The notes below the pieces were generated by a model. That model worked only from the letters and a program-made list of their open reading frames with translations. It ran no database searches and had not been told where the DNA came from. This document shows, piece after piece, positions 1 through 7,595 of a stretch of DNA of 64,000 nt; position 1 is the stretch's first letter; every line of letters starts with the position of its first letter. A program made the position numbers and the translations under genes. Source of the stretch: Sporomusa silvacetica DSM 10669 (GTDB taxonomy: Bacteria; Bacillota; Negativicutes; Sporomusales; Sporomusaceae); contig NZ_LSLK01000059.1 in assembly GCF_002257705.1 (NCBI RefSeq), forward strand, positions 248,001 through 312,000, written 5' to 3'.

Positions 1-923
1 ATGGCCGTTACTTTGTCATTTACTACAACATATTCCTGTCCATAGTTGTTGCAACCAGTGGTAGGAGCATACAAACCACTATATACTATAAGCTCATTTT
101 CACCGCGTTCCCGGTTAACTGCATTAATAGGTATAGTCTGTCCGTCAGGCAGTGCGACTTTACCATCATATTGTACCTGATCAATCAGCAATTTGCCATC
201 TGGCATAATGCCTAAGGCTGTCCGTGGTAGTTCCGACGTGCTGGCAATTTGACCATCAATTTTTAGTAAGCCGATAATGGAACCATCAAGGCCAAAGTAT
301 GAACCATTAACAGCCGCCAGCGCATGCGTACGTTCAACCATAGATAGTAACGGCTCCAGGCCTTGCACCACGCCGTTAGAGATGGCTGGTTTTATGGTAA
401 AGCCCGCTTTAGGATCAATATCAAGAATATGGGCCAATATCGGACCATTGGCTGAACTTTTCAGCCACGAGGTATAGGTAATACCCGGGGCTACTTGCTC
501 GACAAGTTTGCGATCATATTTTTTGATGATATCGACGACTAGGCGGTTAGGATTTTTCAGGGTAAATACTTTATATGTATACTCTGTTTTAAGATCAATA
601 ACAGCTCTGACTTTGCCTGATTCATCTGTCGATAACCGCAACTTGTCTACTGTTGCATCGTTAAAAACATATTGATTAGCCGTGTTACTGCCAATACCTG
701 GCATATCAATGACCAACCGCGACGGGTTTTCGAGGGTTGTTACTAAATACTCAGGCAAAGTTGTTACATCAAATACAATTCGCACTGTGTCAGCTGTCTG
801 GCTTGTCCGGACTTTGCTCAGAACATTACCCGGAGCTGCCCAAACAATACTCTGCATTACAAAGATAGCGATAGCTGTGACTACAGTAGTAACGGATAAT
901 CTTTGCCTAAAATGTTTAAACAT
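1..923 (-). CDS. AMIN-domain phosphodiester glycosidase-like secreted protein (3' end cut by window)
   Basis: The frame is open from an ATG at 923, preceded by an AGGAG box, to the window edge, giving about 307 residues without a stop. A hydrophobic signal sequence covers about residues 8-30. Next comes an AMIN-like beta segment with two repeats of the form V-R-x-V-x-D followed by L-x-N-P-x-R-L-V-x-D, about residues 40-140. After that comes the start of a NAGPA/DUF2233 fold, with A-A-V-N-G-S-Y-F and later L-P-R-T-A-L-G. AMIN domains are known to localise periplasmic proteins to the envelope, and NAGPA domains cleave phosphodiester-linked sugars. It is the last gene of the flagellar run, 34 bases after flgJ. 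A role in envelope glycan processing is inference; the catalytic C-terminus is not fully visible. Confidence 0.8.
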   Translation of the reverse strand, partial: MFKHFRQRLSVTTVVTAIAIFVMQSIVWAAPGNVLSKVRTSQTADTVRIVFDVTTLPEYLVTTLENPSRLVIDMPGIGSNTANQYVFNDATVDKLRLSTDESGKVRAVIDLKTEYTYKVFTLKNPNRLVVDIIKKYDRKLVEQVAPGITYTSWLKSSANGPILAHILDIDPKAGFTIKPAISNGVVQGLEPLLSMVERTHALAAVNGSYFGLDGSIIGLLKIDGQIASTSELPRTALGIMPDGKLLIDQVQYDGKVALPDGQTIPINAVNRERGENELIVYSGLYAPTTGCNNYGQEYVVVNDKVTA

Positions 924-957
924 CTATTCCACACTCCTGATATAGAGTAAAACCAGG

Positions 958-1377
958 CTAACGAGTAGCCTGGCTTTTAACAGTAGTTTTACTCAACTGA
1001 TGGTAAAGCATATCGGCCAAGCCCATGCCACCGGCTTGCGCCATATTTTTGGTTAATTCAGTGTCTAACATCGAGGTCAGCATTTGTTCCTCTTGGCTGT
1101 TGCCAAATAAACCATCTTTGGGAACAGTAGCCCGCATACGTGTCATCATCATATTAAGGAAGACAGCTTCCATATCCTGACAAGCAGCTTTGAGTTTGGC
1201 ATCTTCGCCAGTTGCCGTTGTCGCTGTTGCAGTCGCTGTAGTTTTTACCTGTTCTGAAGCCTGAACAGCCTTTCCCAGCCGATCGGCAAAGTCCGCTCCT
1301 TGATCAGGCATGTTCATCCCACCACTACCGGCAGAAATTGTACTGGGCTGAATCAAATTGTTGGAGTTAATTCGCAT
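958..1377 (-). CDS. flgJ: FlgJ-type flagellar rod-binding protein
   Basis: 139 residues, starting at an ATG behind GGCGGTGA. The second half carries the rod-binding signature: L-K-A-A-C-Q-D-M-E-A-V-F, then M-M-M-T-R-M-R-A-T-V-P at about residues 62-86, then G-M-G-L-A-D-M-L near the end. The protein stops there, so it is the short form without the C-terminal glucosaminidase found in proteobacterial FlgJ. The N-terminal third is low complexity (T/A-rich, about residues 44-56). Known role of the family: capping or scaffolding rod assembly in the periplasm. Its place directly after flgI supports this. A separate wall hydrolase would be needed to open the peptidoglycan; none is seen beside it. Confidence 0.88.
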   Translation of the reverse strand: MRINSNNLIQPSTISAGSGGMNMPDQGADFADRLGKAVQASEQVKTTATATATTATGEDAKLKAACQDMEAVFLNMMMTRMRATVPKDGLFGNSQEEQMLTSMLDTELTKNMAQAGGMGLADMLYHQLSKTTVKSQATR

Positions 1378-1410
1378 TCAATCACCGCCTAAGAAATTGA
1401 GATTATTCTT

Positions 1411-2526
1411 TTACATTATTTGTAGCTCAGCATGCAAGGCTCCTGCTGCTTTTATGGCTTGCAGAATAGAGATAATATCACGTGGAGTTGCACCTACCGC
1501 ATTAAGAGCAGCAACTACATCACCAACACTGGACGAAGCAGGTAATTCAACAAGTCCGGCAGGCTGTTCTTTAACTTCAACGGTGGTATCTGTTGTTACC
1601 ACTGTGTTGCCGTCTGAAAAGGATGGTGGCTGAGAAACATTCTTCGTCTGACCAATCTTTACAGTAAGGCCGCCTTGGGCGACAGCTACCTGATCAATTG
1701 TTACATTGCCGCCAATAACCACCGTACCGTTACGTTCATTAATAACAACTTTCGCGGCATTATCCGGCGTGATGGGTAATTCCTCGATAGCCGCGATAAA
1801 AGCTACTAAATTGTTACTGTAATAGGAAGGTATCTCGACAGTCACTGTACCAGGATCTTGGGGCAACGCAATCTGACCAAAATTCTGGCCAATAGCTTCA
1901 CTAATCCTGTTAGCGGTAGTAAAGTCTGGCTGACTGAGCGACAATGTAATTTTGTCTTTGTCGGTAAAGGCCATCGGTACTTCCCGTTCCACTAACGCTC
2001 CATTCGGGACATTGCCAACGGTAGGGAAATTTTTATTTTGGCTGTTACCACCCTTGCCGGCAGCATAACCACCTGTTGATACTGCTCCCTGACCTACAGC
2101 ATATACCTGTCCATTGGCTGCCCGCAGTGGTGTCTGTAGTAGTGTACCGCCCTGCAAATTTTTGGCATCACCCATAGAAGAAACAGTAACATCAATAGCA
2201 TCGCCAGCTTTGGCAAAAGGCGGTAAATTAGCTGTTACCATAACAGCAGCTACATTTTTTGTTTTTACCTGGGTTGAATCAATAAAAACGCCGAAAGATT
2301 TGAGCATATTGCCTATCGACTGGATAGTAAATTTGCTTTTATTACTGTCGTCGCCTGTACCATTTAGACCGACCACCAAGCCATAGCCTACCAATTGATT
2401 ACTGCGTACGCCCTGCACCTTGGCTACGTCTTTAATCCGGGTACTGACTTGGGCGTCAGCTACTGACGGAATTGTCATACTTACAACCAGCACGGCGGCT
2501 AGAAGGATTGCTGTTACTTTGCGCAT
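1411..2526 (-). CDS. flgI: Flagellar P-ring protein FlgI
   Basis: 371 residues from the ATG at 2526, chosen because GGAGG lies 4 bases upstream and the N-terminus is then a clean Sec signal (M-R-K, hydrophobic core, cleavage near A-D-A). An upstream ATG at 2568 would add 14 residues before the signal. The mature part has typical FlgI text: R-I-K-D-V-A-K-V-Q-G-V-R-x-N-Q-L-V-G-Y-G-L-V-V-G-L-N-G-T-G-D. The C-terminus has the D-I-I-S-I-L-Q-A-I-K-A-A-G-A-L-x-A-E-L segment. FlgI forms the ring around the rod in the periplasmic peptidoglycan. P rings are absent from monoderm Firmicutes, so this gene is direct evidence for a diderm envelope. Confidence 0.96.
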   Translation of the reverse strand: MRKVTAILLAAVLVVSMTIPSVADAQVSTRIKDVAKVQGVRSNQLVGYGLVVGLNGTGDDSNKSKFTIQSIGNMLKSFGVFIDSTQVKTKNVAAVMVTANLPPFAKAGDAIDVTVSSMGDAKNLQGGTLLQTPLRAANGQVYAVGQGAVSTGGYAAGKGGNSQNKNFPTVGNVPNGALVEREVPMAFTDKDKITLSLSQPDFTTANRISEAIGQNFGQIALPQDPGTVTVEIPSYYSNNLVAFIAAIEELPITPDNAAKVVINERNGTVVIGGNVTIDQVAVAQGGLTVKIGQTKNVSQPPSFSDGNTVVTTDTTVEVKEQPAGLVELPASSSVGDVVAALNAVGATPRDIISILQAIKAAGALHAELQIM

Positions 2527-2579
2527 ATGTCCTCCAATACTATTTCTAGAACAATTAGAACTGCTCATTTGATCATGTC

Positions 2580-3164
2580 CTAGAATAAAAAGTTAAATGC
2601 CTGTGTTAATATTCCCTGGCGCTGTTTGCCAGTCAGCGGACCTTTTCCTTCGATCTTAAGCTGTGCATCAGCTACATTGCTTGATAGCACCGTGTTGGCA
2701 GCAGTCACATCATCTGACCTGATTATGCCAGTAATGGTTATTGTCTGTACATCAGTATTTTGTCTAATGGTTTGCGTGCCTTTTACAACCAATTGCCCAT
2801 TTGGTTGAACTTCCGTTACCTTGACGGTAATCCGACCAGTTACTTTGTTGGTGTTAGACAAAGAACCGTCGGCAGCAAAGCTGTCAGAAGTTGAGCCACT
2901 GAGTGCGTTAATAAAAGTAAGCAACCCAGTACCACTCTCCAGGCTAGCACTGGCATCTTTGGTGTTAGAAGCACTACCAACACGCTTGGCACTGGAAGAC
3001 TCGCTGATAATAATGGTAATAACATCACCAACAGCATGGGCCCGATGGTCGTAAAATAAGTTAGCAGCCGACCCGCTATCTACCCAAAGGGAATTGGCCT
3101 CCGCATAAAGCGCAGGCGCAATGATCAATGTACATACCAGTAAAAAACCTATAAGCTTGCGCAT
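2580..3164 (-). CDS. flgH: Flagellar L-ring protein FlgH
   Basis: 194 residues, starting at an ATG behind AAGGTGAT. FlgH hallmarks are visible: S-L-W-V-D near the mature N-terminus, H-A-V-G-D-V-I-T-I-I-I-S-E-S-S-S-A, G-R-I-T-V-K-V-T-E-V-Q-P-N-G-Q-L-V-V-K-G, and G-I-I-R-S-D-D-V-T-A-A-N-T-V-x-S-S-x-V-A-D-A. FlgH builds the outer-membrane L ring. The leader looks like a signal peptidase I type ending near A-L-Y-A-E-A. The only cysteine, at residue 11, sits inside the hydrophobic core with no proper lipobox. Proteobacterial FlgH is a lipoprotein, so the missing anchor is notable. It lies between flgA and flgI with short spacers, consistent with one transcript. Confidence 0.95.
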   Translation of the reverse strand: MRKLIGFLLVCTLIIAPALYAEANSLWVDSGSAANLFYDHRAHAVGDVITIIISESSSAKRVGSASNTKDASASLESGTGLLTFINALSGSTSDSFAADGSLSNTNKVTGRITVKVTEVQPNGQLVVKGTQTIRQNTDVQTITITGIIRSDDVTAANTVLSSNVADAQLKIEGKGPLTGKQRQGILTQAFNFLF

Positions 3165-3179
3165 TATATCACCTTACTT

Positions 3180-4151
3180 TTATATATTTGCCCGAACAGT
3201 TGTGTCATCAATTACCTGACCACTAATTACTTTTTGGGAATTGATGTTTTTCACGCGAATAAATTCACCTTTACTGCCGTCTTGTAAGGCAATGCCTGAC
3301 ACCATTACCTCTATGCTGCCATTTTTAGCAGTAACTGTGACTGGTTGCCCTCGTCTGATAAGTACAGTTTGCCCCAGCATGTTTTCGGTTATGACTATCC
3401 CTGGAGCCAATTGGCGTTTTACTGGTAAGCCAAGTATTTTATCAAGTTCGGTAAAATATCCTGGCACCAACCGACCAATATCGCGTCGCTCAAAGATAAT
3501 ATTATCAGCTGTTATGGGCTCATTGGCATTGAGTGCCCGGCTGGCAATGGCAACTTGTTGATATTTTTTAATATCAAACCGCAATATAGCTGTAGTAAAC
3601 GGTCGACCAGCTACTTGAACACCAACACTTATGCTGGTGGGGGCGTTATAGCGAATCCCATAGGGCAACGCCATGTTAAAAACTATCTCCCCTGGCGGCA
3701 CCAGAATATCCTGGGGTTGCCCAGCTGAGGTAATCATAACCTCTCCGGTTGCGCTAGCCTTTAGATACTGCTTAGCTTGCTTAACAAGCTGCTGCCCGCT
3801 GATTGACTGTGCTAATGCTGTTACCTTAAGCTGCTTCGGCATCTGCCAAGTGATACCTGTTAAATCAACATGTGCTGCTCTCACCCGAGCCATTAAAATA
3901 TCTCCAGCAAGTACATAGCTTTGGCCTGGCTGAGGTGTATGCCCTAGCCGAATTTGCCGTAAGCTGTCAATGCGTTCCGTATCGTCACCATTGATACTAG
4001 CGATGTCTCCCAGGGTAAAATACTGTCCGGTAATGGTGGCTTCTTTGGGAATGCCAACTGTCAGTTCCTGGGCCCGAACACTCTGGCCGGTAAAGAATAT
4101 ACCGGCAACACATAGAATCACCATGATAAGCCGGTATAGGTTAGTTTTCAT
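3180..4151 (-). CDS. flgA: Flagellar P-ring assembly chaperone FlgA
   Basis: 323 residues with an N-terminal signal peptide (about residues 1-27, ending S-V-R-A-Q). The C-terminal half has the SAF/FlgA signature: A-x-R-A-L-N-A-N-E-P-I-T-A-D-N-I, then R-D-I-G-R-L-V-P-G-Y-F, L-G-L-P-V-K-R-Q-L-A-P-G-I-V-I-T and V-L-I-R-R-G-Q-P-V-T-V, about residues 205-275. FlgA is the periplasmic chaperone for FlgI polymerisation. The gene is 10 bases after flgG and 15 before flgH; its own ribosome site is weak, so coupling to flgG translation is likely. The N-terminal 180 residues are more divergent but of normal length for the family. Confidence 0.93.
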   Translation of the reverse strand: MKTNLYRLIMVILCVAGIFFTGQSVRAQELTVGIPKEATITGQYFTLGDIASINGDDTERIDSLRQIRLGHTPQPGQSYVLAGDILMARVRAAHVDLTGITWQMPKQLKVTALAQSISGQQLVKQAKQYLKASATGEVMITSAGQPQDILVPPGEIVFNMALPYGIRYNAPTSISVGVQVAGRPFTTAILRFDIKKYQQVAIASRALNANEPITADNIIFERRDIGRLVPGYFTELDKILGLPVKRQLAPGIVITENMLGQTVLIRRGQPVTVTAKNGSIEVMVSGIALQDGSKGEFIRVKNINSQKVISGQVIDDTTVRANI

Positions 4152-4161
4152 AAATTATTTT

Positions 4162-4944
4162 CTACCGTTTAAGACCAGCAGCTGTTTCTAGCATAGAATC
4201 AGCTGTTGTGATAGCCTTGGAGTTAATCTCATAGGCTCGTTGCGCCACAATCATGTTAACCATCTCTTCCACTACCTGAACATTAGACATTTCAACATAT
4301 TGTTGAACCAACGTCCCAGCGCCTTCTTCTCCAGGATTGGTCACAATCGGCGCACCGGAAGCAACAGTTTCTTTAAGCAAGTTGCCACCCAAACTCTCCA
4401 AACCTGCATCATTAATAAATCGGGCAAGGGTTATCTGACCCAACTCTTGTGTCCCCGAAGGTATAGTAGCTGTAACAATACCTTCCGATGAAATTGTAAT
4501 CGCAGTGGCATTATCAGGAATAGTAATCGCTGGATCCAGCGGATATCCCTCAGAAGTTACTACCCGCCCCTGGGAGTCTTTCTCAAACGAGCCGTTTCGA
4601 GTATAGGCCAGCGTCCCGTCAGGCAAAGTTACTTGAAAAAAGCCATCATTTTGAATAGCAATATCCAATTCATTACCAGTACTCTGCAAGCTGCCTTGTG
4701 TGTATATTTTTTGCGTAGAAACTAGACGTGTACCATGACCCATTTGAATCCCGCTTGGCAATTGACTATCAGCTCCGGTAGAAGCACCAGCCTGCCGCAT
4801 GTTCTGATACATAAGATCGGCAAAATCAGCCCGGCCTTTTTTAAAGCCAGTAGTATTTACGTTTGCTAAGTTGTTAGAAATAACATCAAGGTTGGTTTGT
4901 TGAGCAGCCATGCCAGTTCCGGCAGTCCATAAAGCTCGAATCAT
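4162..4944 (-). CDS. flgG: Flagellar distal rod protein FlgG
   Basis: 260 residues. The N-terminus M-I-R-A-L-W-T-A-G-T-G-M-A-A-Q-Q-T-N-L-D-V-I-S-N-N-L-A-N-V-N is the rod/hook family signature with the ANN-type motif. The C-terminus V-E-M-S-N-V-Q-V-V-E-E-M-V-N-M-I-V-A-Q-R-A-Y-E-I-N-S-K is the conserved rod terminal helix. The middle has the F-x-V-x-L-P-D-G-T-L-A-Y-T-R-N-G-S-F strand typical of FlgG. Length matches E. coli FlgG (260). ATG start behind GGGGGTAA. Together with flgF it forms the rod below the hook. A sigma-D-like promoter and two small hairpins lie in its 133-base leader region. Confidence 0.96.
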   Translation of the reverse strand: MIRALWTAGTGMAAQQTNLDVISNNLANVNTTGFKKGRADFADLMYQNMRQAGASTGADSQLPSGIQMGHGTRLVSTQKIYTQGSLQSTGNELDIAIQNDGFFQVTLPDGTLAYTRNGSFEKDSQGRVVTSEGYPLDPAITIPDNATAITISSEGIVTATIPSGTQELGQITLARFINDAGLESLGGNLLKETVASGAPIVTNPGEEGAGTLVQQYVEMSNVQVVEEMVNMIVAQRAYEINSKAITTADSMLETAAGLKR

Positions 4945-4975
4945 AGTATTACCCCCGTATTATTATTCACTCGCC

Positions 4976-5021
4976 GCCTCAGTCAGTCAGCAGGCTACGG
5001 GCCTCCCTATAGGTCCGGCCC
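4976..5021 (-). other. Two small hairpins in the flgG leader
   Basis: Between flgF and flgG the minus strand can form two short stems. One pairs GGGCC with GGCCC (5017-5021 with 4999-5003). The other pairs GCCT with AGGC (4992-4995 with 4976-4979). Neither is followed by a T tract, so they are not terminators. They would lie in the 5' leader of a transcript from the sigma-D-like promoter just upstream. I compared them with the c-di-GMP riboswitch consensus and saw no match. Function unknown. Confidence 0.3.
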
Positions 5022-5033
5022 TATCTATAGTAA

Positions 5034-5060
5034 ATATCGGTTTTTTTTAAAAAAAGTTAA
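5034..5060 (-). promoter_or_regulatory. Sigma-D/FliA-like promoter upstream of flgG
   Basis: On the minus strand TTAA is followed by 15 bases, all A/T except one C, and then ACCGATAT (5034-5041). The known flagellar sigma consensus is TAAA, 15 bases, GCCGATAA or GCCGATAT, so the -10 matches 7 of 8, the -35 matches 3 of 4, and the spacing is exact. A start near 5027 would give flgG a leader of about 80 bases. Confidence 0.6.
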
Positions 5061-5077
5061 GTATTACCTATCTGCAA

Positions 5078-5821
5078 CTACGATATCTTACCTACTTCGT
5101 TGACAGCTTTATCAAGCAGCTGGTCATGAGTTTGCACGGTTTTTGCATTTAGTTCATAGGCTCGATAACCACTTATCAGGTTGACCATCTCAGAAATGAC
5201 ATTAACATTTGATTGTTCCAAAAAGCCCTGCGATACTTTGCCAGTTGCCTGACGGCCATTATTAGGCGCCTGAAACAAATTAGCACCTTCTTTTATTAAT
5301 TCACGTTCGTTATCAAATTCAACAACTCTAAGTTGTCCAACAGTAGCACCTTCAACTGACACATTGCCAGTGCTATCGACGGTAACTTGGCCGCCATCCG
5401 GTAAAGTAATCGGACCGTTTTGCCCTAAAACTTCCTGGCCATCAGCCGTTACCAGTCGACCTCTCCCATTGCGGGTAAATGCACCATTTCTGGTATAACG
5501 TATTCCCGCCGCTGTCTGAACAGCAAAGAACCCTTTACCGTCAATAGCAAAATCCAATGGATTGCCGCTATAGCGCATAGCACCGGTGGACTGAATGGTA
5601 GCTATTTCATCAATCACAGTGCCTACACCCAACCCGCCAATAACCGGCGCCTCCGGGCCGTCATTGATACGCTGGATTAACACACTGGCAAAATCCTTGG
5701 ATATGGCCACATCTTTCTTATAGCCAGCTGTATTGCCGTTGGCAAGATTGTTGGCAATAGTATCGGCTCTGGTGGTTTCAGCAAGCATGCCCGAAGCCGC
5801 TGTATAAATACCCCGAATCAA
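5078..5821 (-). CDS. flgF: Flagellar proximal rod protein FlgF
   Basis: The start is taken as TTG at 5821 (247 residues): AGAGGTG ends 6 bases upstream, and the product then begins M-I-R-G-I-Y-T-A-A-S-G-M-L, matching the family. The longer GTG start at 5830 would overlap its own ribosome site. The protein has N-N-L-A-N-G-N-T-A-G-Y-K-K near the N-terminus and Q-S-N-V-N-V-I-S-E-M-V-N-L-I-S-G-Y-R-A-Y-E-L-N-A-K at the C-terminus. It corresponds to FlgF, or FlhO in B. subtilis, where it also follows mbl. Known role: proximal rod. The gene follows mbl after a 63-base spacer holding a sigma-D-like promoter. Confidence 0.93.
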   Translation of the reverse strand: MIRGIYTAASGMLAETTRADTIANNLANGNTAGYKKDVAISKDFASVLIQRINDGPEAPVIGGLGVGTVIDEIATIQSTGAMRYSGNPLDFAIDGKGFFAVQTAAGIRYTRNGAFTRNGRGRLVTADGQEVLGQNGPITLPDGGQVTVDSTGNVSVEGATVGQLRVVEFDNERELIKEGANLFQAPNNGRQATGKVSQGFLEQSNVNVISEMVNLISGYRAYELNAKTVQTHDQLLDKAVNEVGKIS

Positions 5822-5841
5822 TGATATCACCTCTTTTCATA

Positions 5842-5868
5842 TTATCGTAAATGTTTTCCGGTTTCTTA
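5842..5868 (-). promoter_or_regulatory. Sigma-D/FliA-like promoter upstream of flgF
   Basis: On the minus strand TAAG (5865-5868) is followed by 15 bases and TACGATAA (5842-5849). The -10 matches 6 of 8 of the GCCGATAA consensus and the spacing equals the consensus. A start near 5835 would leave an intact AGAGGTG ribosome site and a leader of only about 15 bases. It would separate the flagellar genes from mbl read-through. Confidence 0.5.
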
Positions 5869-5884
5869 ACACTCATTTAGATTT

Positions 5885-6913
5885 TTACTCGGTCAGATTA
5901 CCCTTTTTCAGCGTTGTCAGTGTATCCTGAAGGCTCTCTAGTGAATCCAGTGCCTTACCAGTCCCTAACGCCACACAAGATAAAGGATCCTCAGCTAAAT
6001 AGGTAGGAATACCTGTCTCCTGATTGATAAGCTTGTCCAGCCCATGAATAAGCGACCCGCCGCCAGTCATTACAATCCCGCGATCAACAATATCAGCAGC
6101 TAATTCAGGTGGTGTCTTTTCCAACACAGATTTAACACATTCGACAATGAGCGCTACTGGCTCGGCCAAGGCATCTCGCGTCTCAGCCGAGTTCACGCGC
6201 AGGGTTTTGGGCAAACCAGACACTAAATCCCGACCGCGAATTTCCAAAGTTTCGTTACGGCCATTAGGATAAGCGGTGGCAATAGCAACTTTTATCTCCT
6301 CAGCCGTACGCTCACCAATCAAAATATTATACTCTTTTTTCACATGACGAATAAGCGCTTCATCAAATTTGTCGCCGCCAATGCGCAGCGATTCACTAAC
6401 AACAATACCGCCAAGGCTGAGTACAGCCACATCAGTGGTACCGCCGCCGATATCAACAACCATAGCACCACACGGTTCCGCAATTTCAAGTCCTGCGCCA
6501 AGAGCGGCGGCCAGTGGTTCCTCAATCAGATAGGTCTTACTGGCACCTGCTTGCATAGCAGCTTCCAGTACAGCCCGTTTTTCTACAGTAGTCACCCCGG
6601 ACGGAATGCAAACCATAATTCGGGGCTTAAAAAAGAAATTCTTGCCAGCTACTTTTTGGATAAAGTGCCTGAGCATACTTTCAGTAGTGTCATAATCAGC
6701 AATGACACCCTCACGCATAGGACGAGTGGCAATAATATTGCCTGGTGTCCGCCCCAACATCCGGCGCGCTTCCTCGCCAATCGCCAAAATGCGGTTACTG
6801 TCGCGATCAATAGCCACCACCGAAGGTTCCCGTAATACAATACCTTTTCCCTTTATGTATACTAAAACGTTGGCTGTTCCCAAATCGACGCCAATATCCA
6901 TAGTTCCAAACAT
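5885..6913 (-). CDS. mbl: MreB-family actin homologue Mbl
   Basis: 342 residues from the ATG at 6913 (M-F-G-T-M-D-I-G-V-D-L-G-T-A-N-V). This start aligns with B. subtilis Mbl, which begins M-F-x-R-D-I-G-I-D-L-G-T-A-N-V; AGGGG lies 13 bases upstream. A TTG at 6925 is too close to that box. Actin-fold motifs are clear: phosphate 1 D-L-G-T-A-N, phosphate 2 V-V-D-I-G-G-G-T-T-D-V-A, and T-G-G-G-S-L-I-H-G-L-D near the C-terminus. I-G-E-R-T-A-E-E-I-K is also typical. Mbl filaments guide lateral wall synthesis at the inner membrane. Its place between spoIIID and flgF is the same as in B. subtilis, which favours Mbl over other MreB paralogues. Confidence 0.93.
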   Translation of the reverse strand: MFGTMDIGVDLGTANVLVYIKGKGIVLREPSVVAIDRDSNRILAIGEEARRMLGRTPGNIIATRPMREGVIADYDTTESMLRHFIQKVAGKNFFFKPRIMVCIPSGVTTVEKRAVLEAAMQAGASKTYLIEEPLAAALGAGLEIAEPCGAMVVDIGGGTTDVAVLSLGGIVVSESLRIGGDKFDEALIRHVKKEYNILIGERTAEEIKVAIATAYPNGRNETLEIRGRDLVSGLPKTLRVNSAETRDALAEPVALIVECVKSVLEKTPPELAADIVDRGIVMTGGGSLIHGLDKLINQETGIPTYLAEDPLSCVALGTGKALDSLESLQDTLTTLKKGNLTE

Positions 6914-6991
6914 GTAAAATTCCAATCCCCTTTCAAGCTATCTTATGCCTACCCAATACTTGTCCTACTATTTTCCTAAAAGAAAAAAAGA

Positions 6992-7027
6992 GGTGGCAGT
7001 AAGATAATCGGTGGCAATAAGATAATC
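6992..7027. repeat. Tandem 18-bp repeat between spoIIID and mbl
   Basis: Two adjacent copies of GGTGGCARTAAGATAATC (6992-7009 and 7010-7027) differ at one base. They lie between the spoIIID stop and the mbl start, in what would be the mbl leader. A pyrimidine-rich run follows on the minus strand. There is no hairpin, so this is not a normal terminator. Two equal sites side by side could bind a protein, but nothing more can be said. Confidence 0.7.
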
Positions 7028-7102
7028 ACAAGTGAATGAATAATTCTACAAATAATTTAAAAATCCTCTATTTTTCACTATCTTTCTAAACCTCTATCCT
7101 TT

Positions 7103-7372
7103 TTATTTACAATTGTTTTCTGCTTTTTCTTCTTTGTATTTTTTCCTGGTAGCTTCACCACCGCGAATATGGCGTTCAGCCTTATTCATCTCCAGAATAT
7201 TTTTCACCTTAGCAGCCAATCGCTTATTTATTTCTGGTAGACGCTCAATCATATCTTTGTGAACCGTGCTCTTGCTTACCCCAAAAACCGTGGCTGTCTG
7301 GCGTACTGTATGTTTTGTTTCCATGATGTGATTGCATATATCCAGCACCCGTTTGCGAATGTATTCTTTCAT
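7103..7372 (-). CDS. spoIIID: Sporulation transcription factor SpoIIID
   Basis: 89 residues. The central helix-turn-helix reads V-R-Q-T-A-T-V-F-G-V-S-K-S-T-V-H-K-D and is followed by E-R-L-P-E-I-N, both nearly identical to SpoIIID of Bacillus. The tail has the conserved basic R-H-I-R-G-G-E-A-T-R-K-K-Y-K. SpoIIID activates and represses mother-cell genes together with sigma-E. ATG at 7372 behind a purine-rich GGGAAGG. It stands alone between spoIIQ and mbl, the same neighbourhood as in B. subtilis. Its presence is strong evidence that the organism forms endospores. Confidence 0.96.
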   Translation of the reverse strand: MKEYIRKRVLDICNHIMETKHTVRQTATVFGVSKSTVHKDMIERLPEINKRLAAKVKNILEMNKAERHIRGGEATRKKYKEEKAENNCK

Positions 7373-7595
7373 CCATTCCCTTCCCCCTCGCGCCCGTCCT
7401 TTTAACTCTTTGCTACAATGTATATGCGGTATCTGAGGGAAGAAGAATATGTGATTTTTAAATTTTTCACAATAACTCCGGTCAACTTTATGGCTTTCAA
7501 CTTACAAGAAACAGCCCCCCTGGTTTAGCCAAGCACTCGTAAATCATTACGACTAGCTTTGCTGTGTACAGAGGAGCTGTGACGATGTTTCTATT

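Noticed and set aside
4945..5033. c-di-GMP riboswitch in the flgG leader
   Set aside because: The hairpins there do not contain the conserved GEMM core, so only small unnamed stems are reported.
7416..7426. CATATACATT resembling a sigma-E -10 upstream of spoIIID
   Set aside because: No matching -35 at 13-15 bases; the nearest ATATT is too far.
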